Origin: Orthonyx spaldingii
Lineage: Eukaryota; Chordata; Aves; Passeriformes; Orthonychidae
NCBI GenBank assembly: GCA_013397795.1
Contig: VZTJ01002466.1
Span: forward strand, 489,696-553,695
Direction of reading: 5' to 3'
DNA length: 64,000 bases
Shown here piece after piece: positions 26,516 through 39,290 of this stretch. The position numbers were made by a program, and so were the translations under genes. The notes under the pieces are model-generated. The model searched no databases, was not told where the DNA came from, and worked only from the letters and a program-made list of their open reading frames with translations. Within the stretch, counting starts at the first letter, position 1. Each line of letters starts with the position of its first letter.

Positions 26516-29500
26516 ATAATAACAGAAACACAAAAAAGCCCCGCAAGAGCCCCCCAGGGAAACTCATCTCTATCAAACCTGGTCTTATTCAAGGCCCTTT
26601 CCCCTTCAAACGTAGTTTAAAGTCCTCTCAGTCAGCCCTGCCAATTCATGGGCTCGAATATTATTCCCCCTTTTAGACAAGTGAACCCCATGTGTCTCCA
26701 GAAGGCCTGGTGCCATATAAACCACCCCATATTTGAAAGAGCAAAGATTACACTGACAGCACCAGTCTTTAGGACACATGTTGATCATGTGGGTTCTCCT
26801 GTTCCTTTCGGTATTCTTGCCTGCTACCAAAGGAATTGAGGAAAACACCACGTCTGCTCCCACCCTTTCAACCAGTCATCCCAGTGCCCTGTTTTTGATT
26901 GCCTTAAGAATCCTAAACTTCATCACTGTGGACCTGGACAACCAGAAGCAGGTAATAATTAGGGGACCAAATCTATCCAGGGAGTCTTCTAGTAAAAGCT
27001 CATACCTGGGCACCAGGGAGGCAGCAGAAAATCCAAAAATGAAAAATGCAAATGGCCAGGAAACACTTGCATCTTGCAATAAATTTAAAAATCCCCACAC
27101 ATTTTCTGAGCCCAGCAGAGTCTCCAATGTCAGTCCCTAAGCCAAAGTTTTTGAGCTCTCATTCTTCAGGGTTTACAAGCAGACCGCTAAAGCTGTCCAC
27201 AGTTGTTTTTATGTGTCACTAATGATGATAAATTGTTTTCACATTTTTCTAAAGAGCTTCTACCCTGTTTAACAGTGCATAAAATTCCATCCAGTTATAC
27301 CAGATATGATTGAAGGATTTTGACAGTTTCCTCATAAAATGGACTGCTAGTATGAGTTCACTAATCGTATATACTCTTGATTTTCATAATTTCCCATGTG
27401 ATAACAAGAAAAATTGCAAATGAATCTGCAGTTTCTCCTATCTTTCGTCGTTATACCCAGCTCAATAAATTTGAGTTATCTTTTCCCGTGTTCTCTCTGA
27501 GCTGAAATATTATTTTCTTATTTTATCTATAGGCCTCCTTGAAATCAGCACTAACACCTAGAGTGATGTGTAATAGTCTCTCTGTGCTGATTGACTTGCT
27601 TCAAGTTCTTTCAGGATATTATGTTGGAAAATAGTCTTTTGTCTTTCTTGAATTTGAGAAGATTGGTCCTCTAAAATCTTGTTTTCTCACATATTTAATT
27701 AGTCGAAGCCTGATTAGCAACAATATATAGCAGGGACAAGATGTATCAAGGCAAATAAATCAGCAGACAGTATTTTCCTGTAAGTTTTCATCCATTTTTA
27801 ATATGTGTCCTTTGGTGCTTAGATTTGGCTACAATGCATAGAACCTTGTTATCTGTGCTGCAATTGAGGGTCCCCCTACAGATGTCCAGAGCACAAACCA
27901 GAAGAAACTGTGTGAGGTAAATGGGGTAATTGTGGTCTGCTTAGCTCAGTCTCCTTTTATTTTATGGAGCTTAAAGGAGTTCAAAAACATACTATACAGG
28001 GCTTCATTAGATAGGGAAGAAGTAATAATACTCCTACATTGTAGCAGTTCTGCAACAATAGTAGAGCCAAAACCTGTTGTGTCTTTCAGAATTGTACCTC
28101 CTGTTTCAGATAGGATTATGGGTACAATTAAGTTTTTCCTCCTATATGCTGGGATAACCAGGATCTAATATTTCATCTATATTTTTTGAAAATTCAGCTA
28201 TCTGAGAGATTAAAGCCTCTTTCCTGTGCTGAAATAAAATGACAATAAATCAATCCTCTGCTGACAATTCCTGCAAAATTAACCTTAACATGTGCTACTG
28301 ACTGCCATTTTGGGTGCTGTTTTCCCTGCTTTTTTCTTGTATTAATAAAACTTCTCCTGAAACAGTCCTTTGCATGGTTTTAAACTTTAGTGATAAAATC
28401 ATGTAATCTTTTGCACCATGTGTGGTGGAATAACAAGTGATATTTGCCCCTAACTTTCAACCTTTGGACAATATAAAAACAAAATTAATAAACATGTAGA
28501 TATACGTGTTTGTGCTATTCTCTCCAGCACTCAAGAGAGTGCTTCATGGCTACTGGTATGTGAACAAAACATAAGTTTTTATCCGTTATGTGTAATTTGT
28601 TACCTTTCTCATTTTTCTTTCTCTCAGTTGTCTTTTGTCATGGCAAGATCTGTACTACCACTTTATTTTAAAACTCCATAAAACACACCTGAAACAACCT
28701 GAACTGACTTACAGTACCAAGGAGAGAAAGATAATTACCTGTCAGCAATTACAGTCTGATTCTGATGCTTGCTCTCCACTGTGCTGCTATAACCCTATAA
28801 TGTGTTTGTATGATTAAGCAATCAAGTGCAAAAAGAATCTCATATTTCAGCACAGCCACCAAGGTAAGGGAATATGAAGGAAATTTTCTAATCAATACAC
28901 CTCTAAGTTTCACCCAAAACAGACCAAGTGAAATATAGCCAACCTATAAGCAGGACTAATGCAAATAATGCCATCCTATAATTTTTTGCTCACAAAATGT
29001 TTGTTCTTATATGGAACAGCCATTAATCCTATCATGTTATGTACTCCCTGTTGCATCTCCCTGTGATGAGAATAATGCTCTCTTCTGCTGCTTTGGCCAG
29101 AGGGAAAGTCTTACTAAAGAGCACAACCATTTCGCAAGAAGTAATTTAAGAAACATAGGCATGAAAAACAGACACGGATTTAATTAGGATTAGGTGAAGA
29201 AAGGAAAAGTAATAGTGTAAGTGGGATTGCTAGACTGAAAGCAGGATCAGTACTGCTAGACAAAGAAGAGGAAAATCACTTTGGTGATGGGAAAGCATGA
29301 ATTTTTCTTTAATCATATCTTGGGACATAACTGTTTTGAAGAATTTTTATCTACATAGGAATAACATGTCAGAGTCAGAGACTGAGACAAGAGGCACTGC
29401 AGGAGCAAAGTATTAGCAAAAAAAACTTTAGTATTTGATGCTAAAGGAACAATTTTAAGAAGCAGTTATTGAATTTTACAAAATTGTCAGAAGCTTTCAA

Positions 29501-32500
29501 AATCTAGACTAGAAAACTGGTATATTTACACACCTTGTATAACACTCTTGAGAAGCCAGTATTGAGGGGAGGGGTTACAGATCAGAAGGCAAATAAACAA
29601 CACTAGTTATTTGACGACAGCTAAAGACAAAATTTTATATGTCTTTGATGAGTATTTCAGCAAAAATTGGTGACAAGCAAACCAAATAAGAGAATCTATT
29701 TGGACTTCACTGTAGGCTTTGACAATGTCCTTTGTAAGACATGGAGTTATTTGGACACAGGAGTCACCAAGTAAATAAGTACAGAACACTCAATCAGACC
29801 AGATGCCTTCTGCCACTAAAATATAAAGCAAAATAATTTAAGGATAAAAGGTAAAGTTTCAAAGTAAAAGAGAAAATTATTGGAATTAGAATAAATCTGG
29901 TCATATTTTCAACACTTGCATGTCTGAGATTTCAAACTACAATGTTGAATACAGACACCACAAGAACACATTTTCTACACTCTGATTTTAGTAAAGAACT
30001 AGTAAAAAACAGGAGAATTTCAGAACCCTACTTAAGGAAAGTAAACTCTTACAATAATTAAGCTCCATGTAATATTAAAAGTGAATGTTGACAAATAGAA
30101 AAAGGAACATGTCAGAAAGAATAGTCAGAATTAATCTTGCATTTTAACAATTTCTGCTTTACCTGAAGTCATTTTGAAAAAAAATAAGTGAATCGCTGAA
30201 GAGAGATCAGTGAAGGTCACTGCTGACTATGTCAGCTGTTAAAAAAGGTCTTGAAAATAAAACCCACAAAGATTATGTTTAAAAATAAAGCTGCAGTGAC
30301 TTCATAATGTAGATCAATGGTGTTACTTCACCTTTGTATAGCTGCCTTCAATCTGATCATTCCATCTGGAGCAAAGAGATAGAAACAGATGCATCCTAAA
30401 AACAGTGTAATGTAGGTCACTGCGAAGGTCTTGAGTGAGGAAAGGTTGGGATTTATAGGAGGATTCACATAAGAGTATGTGTTGAAGAGTCAGTTGTTCT
30501 TAGGACTTTCAGGGCCCAAGACACCTTGTGCCAGCCATTTCAAGCAGTTTGTCAGTTCTGAGAATAAATACATTGTTTAGCCATTACTGTGGCCTTTTTC
30601 CATCTTCCAACTGTTTCACCCCCTACTGCTTGAGATGTCTCATGTGGAATTTATCATGATCTCTTTGGCTGTTTGGGACACTACTCCCTATACATTTGCT
30701 TTAACACAAATAGAAAAAAAAAAAACAACAGAAGCAAACCATCATTTTTTCTCAGTCACTCTTGGTCTCTGCACAGTAGTTTTCATTTTAGCCTAGACTT
30801 CCTGCCAATCTTAATGGTCGCACTCTGGCATCAAGGGAAGAGCAAATCTGGCAGAGTGAGAAGCTGCAGGAGCCCGTTTACCAGCAGGACAGAGAATTTG
30901 CTGTGGTTCTAATTGAAAAAAGCATCCTCTTTTGGGCTTTTGCCTTCCCTATCACTTTTTCTCTCTCTCTGCTGGCTTCCTGTTAAGTTCTATTGTGTTT
31001 TGCCAATGCAGTCATCATATTCTCTAGATAATTGATTTACATAATTGAAGCAGTCCAGCTTATTTTAGGAAAATTACAACTTTGTGGAAAAAAATAACTT
31101 ATACAGTAATTACAGCAAAAATGTTCTGCTTTGTGTCAGACACAATGAAATTAGCGGGTTTAAAAATTATGAACAAGGTCCTTTTAGCACTCTGTGTCAT
31201 TTTTAAAAGAAGAATGAATACTCTTACAAAACAGCTTTGCATATTAATCACAGTGGCTGAGAACATTTCATGTTAAGATATATGATGTTCAAAACTATTA
31301 AAAGAAATATTGAAGGAAGGAAATGAATTTTTCTGCAGTAAAATCTTCCTGTCATCCTGTAAGATAAGTTTCCACTGTATGTGTTTCCATTAAAGGAGAT
31401 TGTTGTATGAAAAGTTACCTATTATGCAAGGAGAAATGTTGAGTCCATGTTGATTTCATCCAGGATTTATCCAATTTATTGTCAGTCAAGAAAGATTCTG
31501 GGTGGTTTGGTTCTCATGAGTGTACAGTTCTTCTGTGCATAGGTCCATTTCCAAAACAAAATGTGCAATACAGACCACTATATATATATATCATATATCA
31601 TGGAAAAAAACCCAAAACTGTATAAATGTAAAAATAAGATGGTGTTGCAACACACGCTAGACATCATGCTTATCATAAACAGGACTAATGTGTGCTGACA
31701 ACCAGACAGCAACAGAGTAGCAGCAATTAGAATTTAGCTAAACTAAAGCTATATTTTAAGATCATTTTAAGGCATTACCTCTTTCCTTTAATAATGAAGA
31801 CAAATCCACTAATTGCAGTTATCCATTTCTTCCAAAATTTTCTCCCACTGATGTGCATTCCTTCCTAAAACAGCATGGTTTCAAGTCATCCCATGCAGGC
31901 CTTTTAGGAGAAACAGTTGTCATCATACACTGTTCTTCAGAAACTCCAGATCACTCTCAGCTAAGATTCATAATTAATTCCACATTTGTGGAACCCTCTT
32001 ACAGAACAACTTATACACCAGCAGCACTTGAATGTCTCAGCTGAATAGGCAATTAAAAAGGTTTTGCTAATCAACACTCCTTAGAAGATCATCTCAAAGC
32101 TAAGCTGAAATGCTGAAAGGTCAGTTCATGTCAGAGAGGAATCTATTGGTTCACATAATTCAGAACCCTTCCCACAGCAGAACTGCAATGTAGTTAGAGG
32201 CAATGAGCAGCATTGTGTATCTTACTAACGTAATGCTCAGCAGCCACCATTCCCAGTGAAAAAGTTGCCACAGTTCAGCTCTGAAAGTGAACTGTTTCCC
32301 TGTAAAGTCTGTTACAAAAAACCACACAGTCTTTATCTGAATAAATCAGAAAACCTAAAACTAAAGTCAAACTTAATTTCAAGCACATTCATTTCTACAT
32401 GTGTATACTTACTTCTCTTATAACTCCTTGTAGCTTTTTGAAAAGTGACGTATCTTCTATTGCATTTTTTCCCTTTTTATCAAGAGAGAAGGGTTTTTTT

Positions 32501-33529
32501 TCAGAGGTGCAGAAATACCTCTGTGCTGAATAGCAGCCTTTTCTTTCAGCATCTTCTAGAGGTAGTTTCAAGTTCAATCCAGACCACACAAATGGATCTC
32601 AGGGATATCAGCTATCCCTCTATCTAACTTTATGCAACTTATCCAGCTTCATATTGCCTCTTCTGTTCCTCTTCATCAGTAGCGCTTCTGAAGCCCATTG
32701 AGGACAATCTGTGGATGCAGGGTATGTTTAAAACAAGTCAGGATCAAGACTAGCAGCCCAGTTGTTTTCTCCCTAAGATTCAATCTATCATTTCACTTTT
32801 CTCCCATTTAATTTAATTCAATTATTTTTATGATGCATAATGCAGTGTCCACACTTTAATGGTATTACTACCTAATTAGCTCATTGGTCACAGAAAGATG
32901 CTACTTTTTAATTAATTAGGAAAAGAACACATATCTGTCTGAAATGAAGGGCAAAAGGTGTTCTACTCAGAGTGGTTAATCAGACATTTATTGACCTTCT
33001 AGGTACTACTGCATAATGTACAAGCTGTAAAATGCACTCTGTTTCAACACACTAATGCAATCACAAACTTACTTCAAATTGAATTGGACAAATTTGCTTC
33101 AAATAAACCCAAAGCAGTTCTGTTCACACATTTCTAGGATTACAATATACTGCAAGTTTTGATGTTCATCTGGGAAAGAAATACAGCTTATTTGGAAAAT
33201 AGCAGTATAAAATTTAAAAGATGGAGAGAGAACATCAAAAACAGAACAAACAAACAAACACCCTGAAAATGCTCTATCTGTCTTCACCTGCCTGCAACTA
33301 GGCAAACACATCAAAACAAAAGATGTTATCTTGGGAATTGATTGACTTTGTGTTACGGCTGCCTAGCCTATGCACATAATTTGAGATTATTTTATGTAAC
33401 ACACAGCTGAAATATAGTAGTTAGTGTTTCCTTTAAACAGGTTTTTAAAAAATTCAAACCCAAATAATATATTTTAAAAACTCACCTGTAAAACTTCAGA
33501 AAAATAGCCTGAAACATTGCTGAAATTTC
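26516..33529. other. AT-rich unique sequence, no gene seen
   Basis: No recognisable gene or mobile element was found. An open frame of 120 codons at 26778-27140 overlaps an 83-codon frame on the other strand and has no domain. Small simple repeats include A12 near 30714-30725 and a short TA run near 31579-31591. An AAAC run lies at about 33246-33260. Confidence 0.55.
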
Positions 33530-33560
33530 AATATCACAGAAATTATATATCTGTGATATT
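33530..33560. repeat. inverted repeat, 11-bp perfect arms
   Basis: AATATCACAGA (33530-33540) and TCTGTGATATT (33550-33560) are exact reverse complements around a 9-nt AT spacer. The RNA or DNA hairpin is AT-rich, and no function is evident. Confidence 0.8.
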
Positions 33561-36518
33561 AAAAAGGGGGCAGAAAATAGAGCAGTTAAAAAATAAACAC
33601 AGATTGGATGAAGACCTTAGAATATTTATCATCAATATGAATAGAATACATCCAGTTATTGGCCCCATTTGAAATTGATCATTAACAATTACAGACAAAA
33701 CAATAACCATCACTCCTTAGCTAATGTCTCGCATTAGCCGTCAGGAAGAAATAAATAGCAGATAGTTTGATCTTAGCTATCTCACAATCTTGTCCTATCT
33801 TGCCCTGCTGAGCACTGACTTAGTAATTTAGACAAATATTTAATCTTGGAAATTAGTTTTTTCATGTTTCCATATGCAGTCCACTGAATATACTTGGGAT
33901 GAATCCACTAAACTCTTGTTCTTCCACAGCAGGGAAATATTTGCTTTATATACAAGCATTCTCTTCCCTTCTAATTCAATCAGCAAAATACAAAGCCAGC
34001 ATACATTACATATCAGCTTCTGTCATTAGGAGTTAGAGAGAGGTTATTCAGCCCTATTTGGCAAAAATTAATTTCATGGAAGTGTTGTGTACAGTGCACA
34101 GACATCTACAGTCGGTCTTAAAGTATTTGATGTAAGTGGGTACAACCTGGTAACATATGGTTTAAGGCCTTTTTACATAACCTCCTTCTTGCTGATGCAT
34201 TTTGAAAATAGCTCAAGGGGGACAATCTGGCTTAGCTAGGAAGTAAGTGCTGCAGTTTGATACAAATCCACATGTTTACCCCGTGAGCACTAAGCAGTTT
34301 GATTTCCTGTCTAGCTAGTGTTGATTAGTGTTGCAAAGTGAATACAATGATAACTCGACATTGCGGAGAAACCTTCCAACCTAAAAGGATTATTTATCCA
34401 TATTCACTCTTTGTGCATGCTGATGTCTCTCCACCTTCCCCCACTTGTTCAATTTTACTCATGTGACTTTATCATCAGTAGCCCTGGGGGCAGATGACCT
34501 TTAAAGGTGTAAGAAAGGATTCCAGTGTGCAATTTGTCACTAAGTTGGCATCAAAAGACAGGCAGTATGGGGAAAGGTTGTATGCCATTGTTCTACCTCT
34601 AGAATATACAGCAAGCTGATCAAACGTCTGTAGTTACTTGGGCCAGATTACTTATGCTGATTCACATTTACAATGTGCAAATTACAAACTATATTCCAAT
34701 AACTTTGAAGACTTTTTTACATGCCTTTTGCCATTCTTCCATTATTTGGATTAATGGGGTTTTTTTACTCTTGCATTTTGTTTGCAGACGTAGTGAACAA
34801 CATCTGTTAAATTGGAAAATTACTAGATTTTTGTCTGAATGAAATAATTAGGGAGGAGTAAACCTCTTTAGATTTGTTATTAGTGACACACTGCTTGGCA
34901 TTACATCATAGGACTTGTCAGTGTACAAATCCATTGCTTCATCCAGAGAAGAAACCAGAAAGGAGTGTAGGACTTCCACGTGGCACCACCCTGGTCAATG
35001 ATCTTTGTCCTGTCTTGGACACGACTCCCTTTCTCTCTCTGATTACAGACTAGTATAATATACCAGGTGTCACCTTTCTTCTCCAAGCTCAACAACTCCC
35101 TTTGAAACAGCTTGGCCTTTAAAAGGAAGGTGACTGTGTACCTTCTACACAGTTCCTTTACAATCCAAAGAAGCCTTGAATCTTTAGATGTCAGAACAAG
35201 AAAAATCTGAGCAGAGTTTTTCCACCAAATTCTGAATGCTTATAAATCAGCAGCCTGGGCATAAGCCAGTAACACCTTTCACTGTAGCACACCATTCCTA
35301 TTGACCTTTCATGCTACCAGTAAAAATGAAGATTGCATTTTATTTCATAGTAGATCCTACTGAAAGCATGATGCGTTTCCTAATGTGTTTCAGGCTACAA
35401 CAGGGAAGGAAATGAGTGCATGTTCCCTTTAACAAATCCATAACTGCATAGTGCATTACAGATTTCAAATACAGTTTATATACAGTGGTAGTCACACAAA
35501 GCCAAACATGAACTCAGAAATTGCTGTACAGGGCCGATACAGTGGTAACTTGGAACACAGTTAATTTGTAGGGTTGCTGCATTTTTCTGTGTGTTTGCTA
35601 TACATGGAAAGAGAAAAGTCTATTTCTCTTCAGTTTTGTGTGCACGATTGGGGTGAAAATTACAGCGATTTCAGGATTGTAATGTGATTTTTATTGCATT
35701 ATCATTTATAATAGAATTCATTACCAAAATGTTACTCTGTTTGGAATTTTCTTACAATGCAGGGATTTCTTCCTAGCCACAAATCCACATGGCAGTCATA
35801 TCCACTTACAGTGTAATTCTTTAAATGTGATCTTTTTCAGGTTTAGTTTTTTGGCTTTTTTTATTTAATCTTATGGGAGATCCAAACTGGCATGCTCATT
35901 AGACACTTTCTATCACGATAAAAGTAGAGCTTGGCTCAGTAAGATCATTCCTGGTGAAATACCTATATTATTTATTTCACCTATGCTACCTCTCAGGAAA
36001 TTCAGAATGTCTAGAACTTTGTAGGCAATAAATCATTGCAATACAGGTTTCTATCACCTACACTCACACTTTTTTGAAAACAAACCATAATCAAGATTCT
36101 ATCTGTTCCTCGATTTCTTCAGGGTTAAACTAAAAGTGAGAATGCATATCCACTTCAAAGAGACTTGGAGAGCTAACAACTGCACACGGAGAGTGAGCAA
36201 GGAGAGACTTCAGAAGTGCCATAGATAAATAAGCTATCACTAATAATTGCTGGGTCCTAATTCAAGTACAGACCTGTGTGTCAAGTGCCTTTGGAAAACT
36301 TTCTATAGAGCAAACTGCAAATAGGCAATAACCTGAAGTTAGTCACTACACATAGGATGAAGCCATCCCGTCCTTCCACAAGTCATAACTTTCCCTTTAA
36401 AAGTTTTGCTAGAATATCATTTTGAATGGTAACAAGATTTCAATTTTCATCCACACTTTTAAAACATCTTAGCCCTAACTCGGGTTCATCTTTCATAAAA
36501 TAAAGGTGTGTTTCCAGC
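33561..36518. other. AT-rich unique sequence, no gene seen
   Basis: There are no genes or recognised repeats. The part around 34170-34440 is a mixture of homeodomain-like words (GATTAG, TTGATTAGTGTTGC, CAATGATAAC) with few simple repeats and might be regulatory, but I cannot support that. Confidence 0.5.
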
Positions 36519-36538
36519 ATCAAGATAATTATCTTGAT
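36519..36538. repeat. 20-bp perfect palindrome
   Basis: ATCAAGATAATTATCTTGAT equals its own reverse complement, with no spacer, and pairing ends at both flanks. By a simple random model about 0.06 such sites are expected in 64 kb, more in AT-rich DNA. It contains two GATAA-type words facing each other and a central AATT. Confidence 0.9.
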
Positions 36539-38085
36539 TTAAAAGCTTATTGGAAATAAAACAGCAGTACCTTTATCAGATTTTAGCAGTTACATCAATG
36601 TAAATTAACTACAGTTCATTCCTTCTGCTGGGATTTTACATAGATTCACTATTTTGATACAACAAAGCATGAAAAATTTGATGCAAAGATAAGTTTTTGC
36701 TTTTCTCCAGTAGAGATAAGGCTTTAGCTAGTGGCAGTCAATGTTTTAAGGCCATAATGAAAATCATTTTGCATGTCTGATGGACGATCTATCTCTCCAC
36801 AAATTACAGACGTGTAAAGACATGTTAATGTCTGTAAATTACTGTTTTTCCACACTGTTTCTAATGGATATAGACTCACTATCTTAGGAACTGAAGAGTT
36901 CTCTAATGGCATGTTGCCACATTAATTAAAAGCAACATCACAAACAACCTTTCCCAAGTTTTCCCTTCTCTTTTTAAAAGGAAATATTTAATGAAATAAA
37001 ACAACTGATGAAAAAAAAGACTCATTATGAGAAAAAATAGTGCACGCAGTTGGCTAATAAAGTACAGAAGAGCTGCAGCTTGACATTTAGATGTCATTAA
37101 GTATCAAAGATAACACACAAATTATCTGGGCTCAAATCCAGTATGTGTATAACGGCAATATAATCAGAGAACACACTATTCAATGAACTGTGCTGTCTGA
37201 TGGAATTCAGTTCTCTTTCTTAGTCCTACCTTACAGTATCCATCACTTTTATTGCTAGTGTTACCTACTATCATGGGTTTTGTTTAAACTATAAAACATC
37301 ACAACTGAATTATCCTATTACAGCAGCTCCTGATGTCAACATATTGTTAGCAATGGTAACTTCATATAAATTATTGCTTGTGTTTTCTGGTCAGTAGAAT
37401 TACCACTAGTCAGTAGAATTTAGCTCATGCTAATTTAAAAATAAATAAATAAATAAGAAGGGGGAAACATACCCAAAACTTCTTGCATAAATGTATAATT
37501 TTATAAAAGATGCAAATTCCAGATAAATATTTTGCGAGTTGCAGTACATTGAAGGATGAAGTGACTCATTAACAGAGAAAATGGGAATGAAAAGACAATA
37601 GATAGTTTTAGATTCCATTCCATGAAAGTCCAAAAGGAATACATATATATATTCTCTCACACAAGAACATCCTAAAAGGAAGTGCTACAATATGGGGAGC
37701 TGTATTACAGTAGCTAATTGCAGACCCCAAGAGGATAGGAATCCAGTACTATGCACCCAGTCAGGGTGTGGGAACCAAACCCATAAATGTTCAGTGTCCC
37801 CTGAAGGTTAATATTTGTTCAGGAACAAATCAAACAAAAGCCAGAATCACAAAACAATCAAAGTGACACTGTCCTTTTTTAAATAGGATGCCTATTACAA
37901 GGAAATACCTGACTGCAGAACCAAGTCTGATACCCTGCATCATCCCACCAACAGTCTACTGTTCTGTCAGAGCCCTGCTGGTTGGCCACAGGGCTGCTCA
38001 ACAAATACTGAACAAATCTCTCCAGCTGACTGATGATCACATTATTCTATTTTCCTCATATTCCCTTTCTCCTGTTGCCCTCTCT
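36539..38085. other. AT-rich unique sequence with small simple repeats
   Basis: An AAAT tetranucleotide run lies at about 37437-37456. The 11-mer TCAGTAGAATT occurs twice at 37391 and 37410. No gene was seen. Confidence 0.6.
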
Positions 38086-38129
38086 CCAACCAACCAACCA
38101 ACCAACCAACCAACCAACCCACCCACCCA
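38086..38129 (+). repeat. CCAA microsatellite passing into CCCA
   Basis: About eight CCAA units run from 38086 to 38118 and change into about three CCCA units by 38129. The array is uninterrupted within each part, so it is likely length-variable between individuals. It causes the Thr/Asn/Gln/Pro repeats in the plus-strand open frames and the Trp/Gly/Val repeats on the minus strand; these frames should not be called genes. Confidence 0.95.
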
Positions 38130-39131
38130 TCTTTTCTCTATTCCCATTGGCATCAGTTTTGACAGATTTTGCAACCTTGTTTAGAAATTTTAGCCTTAGA
38201 GACTCCCAAGAGATCAGCAGCCCTTCACTATGTTTTGACATTCTCCACTCAATGGGAGCTCTAAGCACTACTCTTCCACTACCTATGAGGTCCAGTAGTT
38301 GCTCTCATTGTTTTATTGATGCCTTACCTAATACAATCTCTTTGTGTAAATATAATTGCACCATATGAGAGACTTATTCTTGTTAGACCACGCTGGTATA
38401 GCCAAACTATATAGGCTAAAGAATATGGTCCCCAAGAATTATAAGAACTGGATAATGAAGAAATAAGAAGTGATCATGCTGAAGAGAAGGGACAGGTATA
38501 AGTCTTAACAGCATTCAAAAAAAAACCATTCATTATTTTGACATGAGAAATGAGCTAATGAAATTCACTGCCAGCACTGGTTGGGCGACAATGTCAATAC
38601 AGAGAAAAATTGGAATATCACAAAAGAAGAACTGTAAGTCCTCTGGGACCAAAATAGAAGATAAAAGGACAGAGTACAAAACCATGCGTGCAGAAGTAAA
38701 AAAAAAGAAATCTGCTATATGCTAGAAACAAGTTATCCATAGATAATTGGGTGACAATGAGACACTACAATGTTTCAGCTATAATAAATGCAAAAACTAT
38801 CAGGAATGTTTTGGGACAAACATTTCCAAACGAAATCCCGAGGTTATATGTAGTAAAGGCACACAGAAAATCTTGTTTAGTATAGGAAGTTTTGGATACT
38901 GATGTCCACGAGTGACAAGTTCAGCCTGAAGCAATTCAGGGGGGAGTATTAGGAGCAGGGGAAGGCTGGGGACAGTCAGACTTCTGAGTGGGCTTAGGTT
39001 AAAACAATGATTAAGAGGATATATGATTGCTTTATGCAGATAACTGTGGGACATAGATGCCAATGTGGGCAGAGAGCTGTTTAAGCTAAAGGATGTAAAC
39101 AGACCATGGAGCATGGAGCTGTTAACAGGCT
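38130..39131. other. unique sequence, possible decayed LINE
   Basis: No gene was seen. Because an old CR1 3' end lies just downstream, parts of 38.4-39.1 kb could be the same element's decayed coding region, but I could not identify reverse-transcriptase motifs. Confidence 0.4.
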
Positions 39132-39290
39132 ATGACTAAATATAGGCTGGCAGCGAGAAGCTTTCTAACTATTAGAAGAGTAAAACTGTGGAATAGCCTA
39201 TTTCTACACCATCATAGCAGCAGAAGCAAACCCCATATTTTGTTACAAGATGAGGCTGGAAAATGTTCTGGACCATGGCTTTCTGCAGCA
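39132..39290 (+). mobile_element. ancient CR1 LINE 3' fragment (probable)
   Basis: The stretch from ATAGGCTGGCAGCGAGAAGC through TTCTAACTATTAGAAGAG and AAACTGTGGAATAGCC to TTACAAGATGAGGCTGGAAA resembles the last part of old CR1 subfamilies. The short frame reads ...FLTIRRVKLWNSL, comparable to ERVVKLWNRLP in the CR1 copy at 58.5 kb. It is heavily diverged, lacks the 3' octamer repeat and is cut off at both ends. Coordinates are approximate. Confidence 0.5.

Noticed and set aside
26329..26676. Lys-rich and Phe-rich open frames
   Set aside because: They are produced by the A-rich tract at 26450-26515 read on each strand.
38033..38368. 111-codon frame with Thr-Asn-Gln-Pro repeats
   Set aside because: The repeats are the CCAA microsatellite in translation; the rest has no domain.
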